A stretch of DNA of 64,000 nt from Desulfurivibrio sp044068515 (GCF_044068515.1 NZ_JBIPKI010000004.1:34668-98667), one strand, 5' to 3'; shown: positions 25,956 through 35,154, numbered from the stretch's first letter. The notes: generated by a model not told the origin, from the letters alone. A program made the numbers and translations.

Positions 25956-28682
25956 ATGGATCTCATCACCACCCATATCAACGCCGATTTCGACGCCCTG
26001 GCCTCGATGGTGGCGGCCAAGAAGCTTTACCCGGAGGCGATCCTGGCCTTTGCCGGGGCCCAGGAGAAGAATCTGCGCGATTTTTTCAGCCAGTCCGTCG
26101 AGTATCTTTACGATTTTCAGCGCCTGAAAAACATTCCCTTCAAGGAGGTCAAGCGCCTGATCGTGGTCGATACCCGCCAGGCTTCCCGGCTTGGCACCAT
26201 CGCCGAATGCCTGGCCAACCCCGGCCTGGAAATCCATATTTACGATCACCACCCCGCCAATCCCGGGGATTTGCGGGGCAATGTCGAGCATATCCGGCCG
26301 GTGGGCTCCACCGTCACCATTTTCGTCGATCTTTTCCGGAGCCGGGAAGTGACGCTCAGCCCCCAGGAGGCCACCCTGCTGGCCATGGGGATCTACGAGG
26401 ACACCGGCTCCTTCCATTTCGATACCACCACCCCCGAAGACCTCCAGGCCGCGGCCTGGCTGCTGGAGCGAGGGGCCAATCTCCACGCCATCACCCAGTT
26501 CATCGCCCAGGAACTGACCAGCACCGAAGTGACCCTGCTGGGCGAGCTGATCCGTTCGGCCACCACCTACACCATCCAGGGCCTGGATATCACCGTGGCC
26601 AAACTGACCATTGATAGCTATTTCGACGGCTTTGCCATGGTGGTCCGCCGTTTCATGGTGATGGAAAACCTCAATACCCTGTTTGCCCTGGCCCGGATGG
26701 GCGAGCGCACTTATCTCATCGCCCGCAGCCGGATTCCCGAGGTTAACGCCGGGGAAATCGTCCGCGAGTTCGGCGGCGGGGGGCACGCCTCGGCCGCCTC
26801 GGCCACGATCAAGGATCTGACCATGATCGAGGCCGAGGAAAAACTGATCCAGGTTCTGCACAAGCAGATCCGGCCCCAGCGCCTGGCCGGTGATTTGATG
26901 AGCGCCCCGGTGATCAGTGGCCGGCCCAACATCACCATCCACCAGGCCGAGGAACTGCTCAACCGCTACAACATCACGGTCCTGCCGGTGGTTGACGAGA
27001 ATCACCGGGTAATCGGCCTGATTTCCCGCCGGGTGGCGGGCAAGGCCGCTCAGTTGGGCCTGCAGGAGCAGCCGGTCAGCGATTACATGAGCACCGAGTT
27101 CGCCACCCTGACCCCCATGGCGACCATGGGTGATATCCAGGAGCTGATCATCGAGCACCGCCAGCGCATCATCCCGGTGGTGGACGGCCGCAACGGCGAA
27201 TTGCAGGGGGTGATCACCCGCACCGACCTGCTCAATCTGCTGGTCAACGATCCTTCCCGGCTGCCCCGCAATCTCTACAGCGAACAGCTCCCTTCCAGTG
27301 AAAGGCAGCGCAATCTCCAGAATTTGATGGTGGAGCGGTTGGGGCGCCGGATCGTCGTGCTCCTCCGGACCATCGGGGAAGTCGCCGAGGCCCGCAAGTA
27401 TCACGCCTTCGCCGTGGGCGGCTTTGTCCGCGACCTGCTGCTGCACGAAAAGAATCTCGATATCGACGTGGTCATCGAGGGGGATGGAATCCGCTTTGCC
27501 AAGGACCTGGCCGCCCGCCTCGGCGGCGAGGTCCGGGTCCACAGCAAGTTTAAAACCGCGATGGTCAGGCTGCCCGACGGGCTCAAGGTGGATGTGGCCA
27601 CCGCCCGGCTGGAATATTACGACTACCCGGCGGCCATGCCCACAGTGGAGTTGTCCTCCCTCAAGCTGGATCTCTATCGGCGGGATTTTACGATTAATGC
27701 CATGGCGGTTCATCTCAACCCGGAAAACTTCGGTCTCCTGGTGGATTTTTTCAACAGCCAGAACGACCTCAAGGACAAGAAGATCCGGGTACTGCACAAC
27801 CTCAGTTTTGTCGAGGATCCCACCCGGATCTTCCGGGCTATTCGCTTCGAGCAGCGGATGGGTTTCGCCATCGGCCGCCACACCGAGCGCCTGATCAAGA
27901 ATGCGGTGCGGATGAACCTCTTTGACCGCTTTTTTGGTTATCGCTTTTTCGGGGAGTTGCAGCTGATGCTCAACGAGGACAACCCCCTGCCGGCCATCCG
28001 CCGGCTGGCGGAGCTGGGGCTGCTGCCCTTTCTCCATCCCAAGTTGCGGATGGATGCCCGCCTCGAAAATATTCTCTCCGAAGCCCAGGCGGGCCTGGCC
28101 TGGTACCACTTGCTTTATCTCGACAAACCCTGTCGCCCCTGGCTGGTTTATCTCCTGGCCCTGACCGCCACCCTCAAGGGCGAGGAGGTTAAAACCTTTT
28201 GTGCCCGCTTCGAGGTGCCCGTGCGGATTCGCCAGGCCCTGCTGCGGGAAAAATGGGCGGCCCAGCAGGCGGCCACCAGTTTGCGGCGCCACGCGCCGAC
28301 CAGCAACAGTGGAATTTATCATCTCCTGGCTGATCTGGGGCCCGAGGGTTTGCTTTATCTGATGGCGATAATCCGCAAAAAAGCTGCGAAAAAATCGATT
28401 TCTCTGTATGTTACCGAGCTCATAGACGTTCGGCCGGAAATCAGCGGCCATGACCTTAAAAACATGGGTTATCAGCCCGGTCCCCGGTTCCGGGAAATTT
28501 TTGATCAGCTGCTCGACGCCCGGCTGGATGGCAAGTTGCGCAACCGCAAGCAGGAGCTGGCCTATGTGCGGCGCCATTTTCCCTTGACCGCCGGCTCCCC
28601 GCCGGATAGCGCCGAATCCGGCCCCGCCCCACCCCCGGGCAACTGCCGGCCGGGAAGTCCGGAACCCGGGACCAAACCCTGA
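25956..28682 (+). CDS. DHH-CBS-tRNA nucleotidyltransferase fusion (A-adding or CCA-adding type)
   Basis: A 908-residue fusion. Residues 1-310 form a DHH/DHHA1 phosphoesterase: HINADFDALASM, IYDHHPAN (about residue 95) and GGGGHASAASATI (about 272). Residues 313-430 hold two CBS domains (LMSAPVISG and YMSTEFATL). Residues 465-700 are the polynucleotide-adenylyltransferase head: FAVGGFVRDLLL, NLDIDVVIEGDG (metal Asp pair), RRDFTINAMAVHL and RIFRAIRFEQRMGF. This architecture is known in Geobacter and relatives as an A-adding tRNA nucleotidyltransferase. The DHH part resembles nanoRNase/phosphatase NrnA and the CBS pair may sense adenylates. Starts at ATG 25956. Confidence 0.9.
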   Translation: MDLITTHINADFDALASMVAAKKLYPEAILAFAGAQEKNLRDFFSQSVEYLYDFQRLKNIPFKEVKRLIVVDTRQASRLGTIAECLANPGLEIHIYDHHPANPGDLRGNVEHIRPVGSTVTIFVDLFRSREVTLSPQEATLLAMGIYEDTGSFHFDTTTPEDLQAAAWLLERGANLHAITQFIAQELTSTEVTLLGELIRSATTYTIQGLDITVAKLTIDSYFDGFAMVVRRFMVMENLNTLFALARMGERTYLIARSRIPEVNAGEIVREFGGGGHASAASATIKDLTMIEAEEKLIQVLHKQIRPQRLAGDLMSAPVISGRPNITIHQAEELLNRYNITVLPVVDENHRVIGLISRRVAGKAAQLGLQEQPVSDYMSTEFATLTPMATMGDIQELIIEHRQRIIPVVDGRNGELQGVITRTDLLNLLVNDPSRLPRNLYSEQLPSSERQRNLQNLMVERLGRRIVVLLRTIGEVAEARKYHAFAVGGFVRDLLLHEKNLDIDVVIEGDGIRFAKDLAARLGGEVRVHSKFKTAMVRLPDGLKVDVATARLEYYDYPAAMPTVELSSLKLDLYRRDFTINAMAVHLNPENFGLLVDFFNSQNDLKDKKIRVLHNLSFVEDPTRIFRAIRFEQRMGFAIGRHTERLIKNAVRMNLFDRFFGYRFFGELQLMLNEDNPLPAIRRLAELGLLPFLHPKLRMDARLENILSEAQAGLAWYHLLYLDKPCRPWLVYLLALTATLKGEEVKTFCARFEVPVRIRQALLREKWAAQQAATSLRRHAPTSNSGIYHLLADLGPEGLLYLMAIIRKKAAKKSISLYVTELIDVRPEISGHDLKNMGYQPGPRFREIFDQLLDARLDGKLRNRKQELAYVRRHFPLTAGSPPDSAESGPAPPPGNCRPGSPEPGTKP

Positions 28683-28695
28683 TGATTTTTGAGCG

Positions 28696-29574
28696 ATGAA
28701 AATTCCCGTTAAACCGACCTTCAGCCTTGCCGACCTGCGCCAGGTGGCCATCAACCTGCTGCTGATGACCGTCGGCGGGGTGATTTGCGCCCTGGCGGTC
28801 AACGGGGTGATTATTCCCCACGATTTCGCCGCCGGGGCCATCACCGGTCTGGCCGTAATCATCAACGAACTTTTTCCTCCCCTGGACATCGGCCTGATTT
28901 ATCTGCTGATCAACGTGCCCCTTTTTTTCGGGGCCTACATGGCGGTGGGGCGGCGCTTCTTTCTTTACAGCCTGGCCGGGACGCTGATTTTTTCCCTGGC
29001 CCTGGCCCTGGTCAAGGTTGATCTGGCGGTGGAGAATGATATCCTGGCGGCGATGTTCGCCGGTATCCTGATGGGCCTGGGAGCGGGGGTAACCCTGCGC
29101 TCCCAGGGTTCGGCCGGCGGGGCGGACATCCTCTCGGTGATGCTGATGAAGCGCTTTTCCATTCCCCTGGGCACCACCCTGCTGGCTCTGAACGTGGTGG
29201 TGCTGAGCCTGGCCGCAGTGGTTTTTTCCCTTGATTCGGCCCTTTATACCCTGATTCAGATTTATGTGGCGGCCAAGCTGGTCAACCTGGTGGTCACCGG
29301 TTTAAGCCAGCGCAAGGCGGTCATGATCATCTCCAAGCACTGGCCGGAGATCAACCGGGAGATCCTCCGCGACCTGCGCCGGGGCACTACGGTGATCCCG
29401 GCTCGGGGGGGCTATTCCGGCAGCGAGGAAAACATGCTCTACGCGGTGGTCAACTTCCGCGAAATCGGCGAACTCAAGGCGATGATCCGCAACATCGACC
29501 CCGATGCCTTCGTGGTGGTCACCGATACCCTGGAGGTGATGAACTACCGCATCGGCAACCAGCCCCACTGGTAA
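28696..29574 (+). CDS. YitT family membrane protein with DUF2179 domain
   Basis: A 292-residue inner-membrane protein. Residues 20-200 hold about five membrane helices with the family motifs GVIIPHDFAAGAITG and GSAGGADILSVML. Residues 215-285 form the soluble C-terminal DUF2179 domain (TVIPARGGYSGSEENMLYAVV and IDPDAFVVVTDTLEV). Function of the family is not established; some members may transport small molecules. It begins 13 bases after the preceding fusion gene, so the two are likely co-transcribed. The end of the gene runs into the palindrome at 29573-29677. Confidence 0.9.
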   Translation: MKIPVKPTFSLADLRQVAINLLLMTVGGVICALAVNGVIIPHDFAAGAITGLAVIINELFPPLDIGLIYLLINVPLFFGAYMAVGRRFFLYSLAGTLIFSLALALVKVDLAVENDILAAMFAGILMGLGAGVTLRSQGSAGGADILSVMLMKRFSIPLGTTLLALNVVVLSLAAVVFSLDSALYTLIQIYVAAKLVNLVVTGLSQRKAVMIISKHWPEINREILRDLRRGTTVIPARGGYSGSEENMLYAVVNFREIGELKAMIRNIDPDAFVVVTDTLEVMNYRIGNQPHW

Positions 29575-29677
29575 AACGGGCAGCAGCACCGCATCTTCGG
29601 GCGATCGGCCCGGCTTGCGTACTGATGTACGCGGCACCGGTCCGCTTGCCCGAACCTGCGGCACTGCTGCCCGTTTT
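29573..29677. repeat. Long intergenic palindrome, copy B; probable terminator of yitT
   Basis: Thirty-base arms (29573-29602 and 29648-29677) with 26 of 30 matches, stem beginning AAAACGGGCAGCAG. The core includes a second perfect hairpin GCGTAC-TGAT-GTACGC. The right arm ends in TTTT. Core blocks CTTGCG, GTACGCGGC and CCGGTC recur in copy A (3054-3164, opposite orientation), and the order CCGCATCT..GATC..CCGGC..TACTGA recurs in copy C (36530-36600). Confidence 0.85.
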
Positions 29678-29709
29678 CATCTTGGAGCCTGTTTTATTGG
29701 GGGCTGCTG

Positions 29710-29752
29710 GGTGCTCACCCTGCCCGGTTTGGCTTGGGACAGGGTGAGCACC
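29710..29752. repeat. Perfect 13-base inverted repeat near the EF-G-like gene end
   Basis: GGTGCTCACCCTG and its exact complement (29710-29722 and 29740-29752) around 17 bases, 28 bases beyond the stop of the minus-strand EF-G-like gene. No T run follows on minus, so a 3'-end stabilising hairpin or Rho-dependent site is likeliest. Confidence 0.7.
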
Positions 29753-29780
29753 TGAGTTGGCGGCTGGGCCAGCGAGGCGG

Positions 29781-31889
29781 TTAGGCGCTGGCGGTGAGTT
29801 TTTGTTGGATTTCGTGGGGGACCGGGGCGTATTCGCGAAAGTGGCAGCGGAAGCTGGCCCGGCCCTGGGTCAGGGATTTAAGGGTGGTGGAGTAACGGTG
29901 CTGTTCGGCCAGGGGGGTTACCGCCCGGATCAGCTGGTAGCGGCCCTGGGACTCCATGCCCTGGATCATCGAGCGGCGGCTCTGGAGGTCGCTCATCACG
30001 TCGCCCATCAACTCTTCGGGCACCAAGATTTCCATGTCGTAAAGCGGCTCGAGAATCTGGGGGTTGGCGTTGCGGAAGGCCTCCTTGAAGGCCTGGGAAC
30101 CGGCGATTTTGAAGGAAATGTCATTGGAGTCCACTGCGTGCATCTTGCCGTCGAAGACCATCACCCGGACATCGCGGACATAGGAGCCGGTCATCGGGCC
30201 TTCCTGCATTTTTTCCATCACCCCCTTGAGAATCGAAGGCAGATACTTGGCGTCGATGACCCCGCCGACGATGCAGTTGTAAAAGACCAGCTTGCCCCCC
30301 CAGGGCAGCGCGATTTCGTCCTTGCCCCGCACGGTGAAATCACTGGGATCGGGCATTCCCTCCTCGTAGGGCTCGACCCGCAGGTGGACCTCGGCGAACT
30401 GGCCCGCTCCGCCGGACTGCTTTTTGTGGCGGTACATGGCGGTGGCCCCCTTTCTGATCGTCTCCCGGTAAGGGATCCGGGGTTCGACAAAATCGACCTT
30501 GATCCCGTAGGACTTTTCCAGCCGCCAGCGGACCAGGTTGAGATGCAGTTCGCCCTGGCCCCAGAGGATCAACTGCTTGAGTTCCGGCGAAAGCTCGGCC
30601 CGGATGGTCGGATCCTCGGCCTGGATCTCTCGCAAGGCCTCGCCCAGCTTTTCGTCATCCTTCTTGTCGGTGGTAACCACCGCGGTCCGGATCCGGGGCT
30701 CGGGAAATTCGATGGGCTTGAGGGCCACGGGAAAATCCTTGCTGTGCAGAGTGTGGTTGGTCTTGGTGCCCTTCATCTTCAAGGTGGTCCCCAGGTCCCC
30801 GGCCACCAGCTTGGTTACCGGCTGGCGGTTCTTGCCGGCCATGATGAAGAGCTGATTGAGCCGCTCGGTTTCCCCGGTGGCGTTATTGACCAGGTCCGTG
30901 CCCTCGCTGACAACTCCCGAGCAAACTTTGAAAAAGGTGATTTTGCCCAAAAACTGCTCCACCAGGGTGCGGAAGACGAAAATGACCGGGGGCCCGGCCG
31001 GGTCGCAGGGCAGTTCGTTGCCATCGACGGTTTTTTCCGGGGGCATTTCGGTGGCCGAAGGGGCGACGTTGTCGATGAAGCCCATCATCCGGCCGCTGCC
31101 CATGTTGCGCTTGGCCGACAGGCAGAAAATCGGATAGACCTCCCGGTTGAGCATCCCGATCTTGAGGCCCTTGCGCATCTCGTCCTCGTCCAGGCTGCCC
31201 TTTTCAAAGTAAAGCTCCATCAGCTCTTCGTCGTTTTCCGCCGCCTTTTCCACCAGCTGGTTGTGCAGCTCAGCGGCCCGTTCCTTCTCACCGGCCGGAA
31301 TTTCCTGCTTTTCCGGTTTGCCGCCTTCGGGGGGAAACTTGTACATCGTCATTTTCAGCAGATCGATGATGCAGTCGAAGTTTTCCCCCTCGCTCAAGGG
31401 ATACTGCATGACGATGGCCCCCGGGCCGAAACTCTCCTGAATCGAGGCCACCGCCTTGAAATAATCTGATTTGGGATGGTCCACCTGGTTGACGGCGAAA
31501 ATCGCCGGAGTCGCGTAACGCTCGAGGTAGCTCCAGGTCAGCTCGGTCCCCACTTCGACCCCGTACTGGGCGTTGACCAGCATGACCGCGGTATCCGCCA
31601 CCCGCAGGGCGGAAACCACTTCGCCGACAAAATCATCGAGGCCCGGAGTGTCGATGATGTTGATCTTGTAATCCCGCCAGTCGGTGTGCAGCAGGGTGGC
31701 GTAGACCGAGTTGCCGCGCTCGTGTTCGATTTCGTGGAAGTCGGAGATCGTGTTCTTATCTTCAATCGTGCCGCGGCGGTTGGAAAGTCCGGCCTCGAAA
31801 ACCATGGTTTCGGCCAGGGTGGTTTTACCGGACTTGACGCTGCCGAGGAGAACGATGTTTTTGATGTACTTGTCATCATAAAGCTTCAT
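29781..31889 (-). CDS. EF-G-like translational GTPase (EF-G2 type)
   Basis: A 702-residue paralogue of elongation factor G. The GTPase domain has the P-loop GSVKSGKTT, then ERGNSVYATLL in place of the usual ERGITI switch, then DTPGLDDF where canonical EF-G has DTPGHVDF, so the catalytic His is Leu. The base-recognition motif is NQVD. Domains II-V follow, with ERAAEL-rich helices and a C-terminal LEPLYDMEILVPEELMGDVMSDL typical of domain V. Such EF-G2 proteins may not support normal translocation. ATG at 31889 is used with AGAGGTG upstream; the upstream in-frame ATG adds unrelated residues. It is divergent from the AcuI/YhdH gene. Confidence 0.85.
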   Translation of the reverse strand: MKLYDDKYIKNIVLLGSVKSGKTTLAETMVFEAGLSNRRGTIEDKNTISDFHEIEHERGNSVYATLLHTDWRDYKINIIDTPGLDDFVGEVVSALRVADTAVMLVNAQYGVEVGTELTWSYLERYATPAIFAVNQVDHPKSDYFKAVASIQESFGPGAIVMQYPLSEGENFDCIIDLLKMTMYKFPPEGGKPEKQEIPAGEKERAAELHNQLVEKAAENDEELMELYFEKGSLDEDEMRKGLKIGMLNREVYPIFCLSAKRNMGSGRMMGFIDNVAPSATEMPPEKTVDGNELPCDPAGPPVIFVFRTLVEQFLGKITFFKVCSGVVSEGTDLVNNATGETERLNQLFIMAGKNRQPVTKLVAGDLGTTLKMKGTKTNHTLHSKDFPVALKPIEFPEPRIRTAVVTTDKKDDEKLGEALREIQAEDPTIRAELSPELKQLILWGQGELHLNLVRWRLEKSYGIKVDFVEPRIPYRETIRKGATAMYRHKKQSGGAGQFAEVHLRVEPYEEGMPDPSDFTVRGKDEIALPWGGKLVFYNCIVGGVIDAKYLPSILKGVMEKMQEGPMTGSYVRDVRVMVFDGKMHAVDSNDISFKIAGSQAFKEAFRNANPQILEPLYDMEILVPEELMGDVMSDLQSRRSMIQGMESQGRYQLIRAVTPLAEQHRYSTTLKSLTQGRASFRCHFREYAPVPHEIQQKLTASA

Positions 31890-32015
31890 GGAGCACCTCT
31901 CTGTTGAAGGTTGGCGGACAAAAAGCTTGACGGCGGGATGGACCGGCACAATAGTAAGCGTTCAGCGACCGCGGCTTGGCGCCCGGCTTACCGGCAGGAC
32001 GGCATCCTGGCCCGA

Positions 32016-32042
32016 TTGCACACGAGATCATCGTCCTATACT
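32016..32042 (+). promoter_or_regulatory. Possible promoter of the AcuI/YhdH gene
   Basis: TTGCAC (32016-32021) and TATACT (32037-32042) separated by 15 bases, shorter than ideal. Sixty bases ahead of the gene start in the 212-base divergent region. Confidence 0.35.
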
Positions 32043-32101
32043 CTTTACCCCCAAAAAGGCTGATCTGGCAAGACGACTTTCCACTTTATGGAGATAACAG
32101 C

Positions 32102-33100
32102 ATGACCGGAGAAAAATTTCGCGCCCTGCGAGTGGAAGAAAGCCCCGGCGGCGGTTTCCGGCGCCGGGTGGTCGAGCGCGACCTGGCTGAACTGCCCGAC
32201 CACGAGGTGCTGATCCGGGTCCATTATTCATCTCTTAATTACAAGGACGCCCTCTCCGCCGCCGGCAACCGGGGGGTTACCCGGCGTTATCCCCATACCC
32301 CAGGCATCGACGCCGCCGGGGTAGTGGTGGAAAGCCGCTCGCCCCAGTGCCGGCCGGGAGACGAAGTGGTGGTGTCCGGTTATGACCTCGGCATGAATAC
32401 CCCCGGCGGCCTGGGGCAGTATATCCGGGTGCCGGCGGCCTGGGTCTTGCCCCGGCCGGCCCAGCTGAGCCTGCGTCAGTGCATGATGTACGGCGCGGCC
32501 GGCTTTACCGCCGCTCAATGTCTGGCCCGGCTGGTTGATTTCCCGGTGCGTCCCGAGGACGGCCGGATTTTAGTGACCGGAGCTACCGGCGGAGTGGGCA
32601 TGGTTGCCCTGGCGATGCTGGCCCGCCTCGGCTATCAGGTTCATGCCGTAACCGGCAAGGCGGATCAGGCGGATTTCCTGCGCAAGTTCGGGGCCGCCCG
32701 AGTGCTGAGCCGGGCCGAGGCCACCGATGGGAGCGGCCGGATGATGCTGAAGGGCAAGTGGGCCGGGGTGGTGGACACGGTTGGGGGAGCGATTCTGGCC
32801 ACCGCCATCAAGTCCTGCCGTTACGGCGCCCTGGCTACCTGCTGCGGCAACGCCGCCTCCCCGGATTTGCCTTTGAACGTTTACCCTTTTATTTTGCGGG
32901 GAGTTACCCTGGCCGGCATCGACAGCGCCGAATGCCCCCGGGCTCATCGCCTGGCCATTTGGCAACGGCTGGCGACGGAATGGCAGGTGCCCGATTTAAC
33001 AGAAATGATTACTGAAATTTATCTTGACGGGGTGGAGGAGAAGATCGAAGATATTTTGCGGGGTCGTCACCGCGGTCGGATTCTGGTTAATCTGGCCTGA
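32102..33100 (+). CDS. AcuI/YhdH-type NADPH-dependent quinone/acryloyl-CoA reductase
   Basis: A 332-residue member of the zinc-free MDR (quinone oxidoreductase) branch; AcuI reduces acryloyl-CoA to propionyl-CoA. Features are SSLNYKDALSAAGNRG near the N-terminus, PGIDAAGVV, the NADPH Rossmann loop VTGATGGVGMVALAML (about residue 155) and GVTLAGIDSAECP late in the protein, which is the YhdH/AcuI signature. No zinc cysteine set is present. ATG at 32102 is used, as the protein then matches the family start. It stands alone, divergent from the EF-G-like gene. The physiological substrate here is unproved. Confidence 0.85.
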   Translation: MTGEKFRALRVEESPGGGFRRRVVERDLAELPDHEVLIRVHYSSLNYKDALSAAGNRGVTRRYPHTPGIDAAGVVVESRSPQCRPGDEVVVSGYDLGMNTPGGLGQYIRVPAAWVLPRPAQLSLRQCMMYGAAGFTAAQCLARLVDFPVRPEDGRILVTGATGGVGMVALAMLARLGYQVHAVTGKADQADFLRKFGAARVLSRAEATDGSGRMMLKGKWAGVVDTVGGAILATAIKSCRYGALATCCGNAASPDLPLNVYPFILRGVTLAGIDSAECPRAHRLAIWQRLATEWQVPDLTEMITEIYLDGVEEKIEDILRGRHRGRILVNLA

Positions 33101-33217
33101 TTTGCCGCAAGCACCCAAGCCTCGGCGCAAGTTGCAATAAAAGCAAAAATTTAGCAGAAACAACCGATTGCGGGAGAGATTTCCGCGGGAACCGAAAAAC
33201 CAAGGACTAGAACCACC

Positions 33218-33808
33218 ATGCCTCGATTAATATCAGCTGTTTTTGTCGTAGCCTTGGTTGGGCTGCTCGTCGGAGGTTGCGGCTCGATGTTGCCGGTGGC
33301 CAAAACCCGCAGTGAGGCGCGTTGGGGGAGCTTTGAAGAATCCAAGGCGGTCTTTGACCAGATCATCCCCTATCGAACCTCCCGTGCGGATTTGCAGGAA
33401 CTCCATTTTGATCCGAGTCAAACCCCCAATATCCAGATTATGACCTACCCCGAAATTATCCAGCTCTTCATGCCCAACTCTTCTTTTGACCTCCGGGAAA
33501 TGGACCCCGGTCTGCGTCTTTGCGTGGCGGAATCGGCCAACTGCCAGGCCTTCCAGCTTAACTTGCACCGGCTTGAGTCGGAACGGCATGGCAACGTCTT
33601 TCTCGATCTTTTCCGCTTCAAGCGGCAGACCCACCAGACCGGGTGGCGCTTTACTTCCCTGGTGGTCCTGGTTGAAGACCAGGTGGTCTATAAGCTTTGG
33701 GGCGGGGTTCCCAGGGTCGATGAACATTTGTACCAAAAAAATCCCCTCGGCCCCCTGCAGGAGCCGGCGGATACCGCCCGGGACGCGGCCCTGTTCGGAG
33801 TTTTGTAA
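33218..33808 (+). CDS. Lipoprotein of unknown function
   Basis: A 196-residue protein I cannot name. The first 21 residues form a lipoprotein signal (hydrophobic VVALVGLLVGG followed by Cys, lipobox LVGGC), so it should be lipid-anchored in the inner or outer membrane. The mature part is mixed alpha/beta, with a single internal motif of note: paired cysteines at CVAESANC (about residues 102-109) that could form a disulfide. No membrane helix follows. It is followed by the fur-like gene after 216 bases. Confidence 0.75.
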   Translation: MPRLISAVFVVALVGLLVGGCGSMLPVAKTRSEARWGSFEESKAVFDQIIPYRTSRADLQELHFDPSQTPNIQIMTYPEIIQLFMPNSSFDLREMDPGLRLCVAESANCQAFQLNLHRLESERHGNVFLDLFRFKRQTHQTGWRFTSLVVLVEDQVVYKLWGGVPRVDEHLYQKNPLGPLQEPADTARDAALFGVL

Positions 33809-33884
33809 TCTCTGCGTCCACGAAGCCGCCGGGTTATTTTAAGCGACCGAAAAAAGGCTTGATTGTTAAATTGCCATTGGCCTC

Positions 33885-33913
33885 TTGCGCCATTTGTGTT
33901 ATTGGCATATTAT
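33885..33913 (+). promoter_or_regulatory. Promoter of the Fur/PerR-like gene
   Basis: TTGCGC (33885-33890), 17-base spacer, TATTAT (33908-33913, five of six). The operator-like repeat at 33920-33938 begins six bases further on, about where transcription should start. Confidence 0.5.
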
Positions 33914-33919
33914 GCTCTT

Positions 33920-33938
33920 AATAGAAACGATTCCTATT
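33920..33938 (+). promoter_or_regulatory. Fur/PerR-type operator-like inverted repeat
   Basis: AATAGAAACGATTCCTATT, a 19-base imperfect palindrome with seven of nine pairs, at the expected start of transcription. Its AT-rich dyad form suits Fur-family autoregulation, though it is not an exact match to the enteric Fur box. Confidence 0.5.
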
Positions 33939-34024
33939 TGGTTGCAAGGTCGCTTAGCCGGCGCCAAAAGTTTAGAGCCGTTCCCCAGGCGGCCAGGAAA
34001 TTTATCAGCTAATGGAGGCCCCCC

Positions 34025-34414
34025 GTGTCCCTAGGTACTACTCTTCGTGTAACCAGGCAGCGCCAGGTGTTGTTGGATGAGTTGTGCAAGCTTTACACTC
34101 ATCCCACCGCCGACGAACTTTACCAGATAGCCCGCAAGCGTCTGCCGCGCATCAGTCTGGGCACGGTTTACCGCAACCTGGAGTTGATGGCCGAACATGG
34201 CATGATCCAGAAGCTGGAAGTCGGCGGGACCCAGAAGCGCTTTGACGGCAACGCGGCTCCCCACTATCATGTCCGCTGCCTCAAGTGCGGGCGGCTGGAT
34301 GACCTGAACCTGCCCCTGGATCTGGATCTCGATCGGCAAGCTGGCGAACTCACCGACTTCACCATTTTGCGGCACAGCCTGGAGTTTACCGGAATCTGTC
34401 CGGCCTGCCGCTGA
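34025..34414 (+). CDS. Fur-family transcriptional regulator (PerR-like)
   Basis: A 129-residue metal-dependent repressor. The winged helix runs RVTRQRQVLLDEL to ISLGTVYRNLELMAEHGMI (recognition helix about residues 40-52). The C-terminal half has the metal site HYHVRCLKCGRLDDL and a second Cys pair in GICPACR, which together form the structural zinc CxxC...CxxC site typical of PerR and many Fur proteins. GTG at 34025 is the start, with GGAGG six bases upstream; no ATG is near. It precedes rubrerythrin and FprA, both peroxide/oxygen-defence genes, which favours a PerR-like role. The operator at 33920 suggests self-control. Confidence 0.9.
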   Translation: MSLGTTLRVTRQRQVLLDELCKLYTHPTADELYQIARKRLPRISLGTVYRNLELMAEHGMIQKLEVGGTQKRFDGNAAPHYHVRCLKCGRLDDLNLPLDLDLDRQAGELTDFTILRHSLEFTGICPACR

Positions 34415-34578
34415 TTGGTCGGATCATCCTGTTTACCACCGTGGTCGCTACCGGGAGTTAACCATCAGGAACAGGCCGGCGACGGCTGGCTTCCCCAGCG
34501 GTATTTACCGGGCCGGGAGAGGAAATCGCCGCCTTCCGGCTACCATGATAAAAAAATTGGCAAACTCAGGAGAATGTG

Positions 34579-35154
34579 ATGAAATCATTGAAAGGGACCC
34601 AAACGGAAAAAAATATTCTCACCGCCTTTGCCGGCGAATCTCAGGCCCGCAACCGCTACACCTATTTCTCCGCCCGGGCCAAAAAGGACGGCTATGTCCA
34701 GATTTCCGCGATTTTTGAGGAAACCGCCAACCAGGAAAAGGAGCACGCCAAGCGGCTGTTCAAATTGCTCGAGGGCGGCGAGGTGGAAATCAGCGGGACT
34801 TTCCCGGCCGGGGTGATCGGTGATACCCTGGAAAACCTGGCCGAGGCGGCCGGGGGAGAAAATTACGAATATACCATCATGTATCCAGGATTTGCCAAGG
34901 TCGCCGACGAAGAGGGTTTTCCCGAGATCGCCGAAATCTTCCGGAAAATAGCGGTGGCCGAAGCCTTTCATGAAAAACGCTACCTGGCCCTGCAGGCCAA
35001 TATCAAGGGTGATCGTGTTTTCAAGCGCGAGCAGCCTACGGTTTGGCAGTGCCGTAATTGCGGATATGTCCATGACGGTGATGCGGCCCCGGATTGTTGT
35101 CCGGCCTGTGATCATGCCCAGGCCCATTTCGAGCTGTTGAAAGAAAACTGGTAG
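34579..35154 (+). CDS. rbr: Rubrerythrin
   Basis: Reduces hydrogen peroxide to water in anaerobes via a diiron site. The 191-residue protein has the ferritin-like four-helix domain with ligands in AFAGESQARNRYTYF and ANQEKEHAKRL (first Glu pair) and AVAEAFHEKRY (second set), and a C-terminal rubredoxin-like domain with CRNCGYVHDGD and CCPACDHAQAHF. The start is ATG 34579, with AGGAG just upstream; a GTG codon immediately precedes it. It follows the Fur/PerR-like gene by 164 bases and is ended by a likely terminator at 35172. Confidence 0.96.
   Translation: MKSLKGTQTEKNILTAFAGESQARNRYTYFSARAKKDGYVQISAIFEETANQEKEHAKRLFKLLEGGEVEISGTFPAGVIGDTLENLAEAAGGENYEYTIMYPGFAKVADEEGFPEIAEIFRKIAVAEAFHEKRYLALQANIKGDRVFKREQPTVWQCRNCGYVHDGDAAPDCCPACDHAQAHFELLKENW

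Noticed and set aside
25809..28889. 1026-residue open frame on minus, opposite the DHH-CBS-nucleotidyltransferase gene
   Set aside because: It is the antisense shadow of a strongly supported gene in GC-rich DNA; its composition is rich in Gly, Gln and Pro without recognisable motifs.
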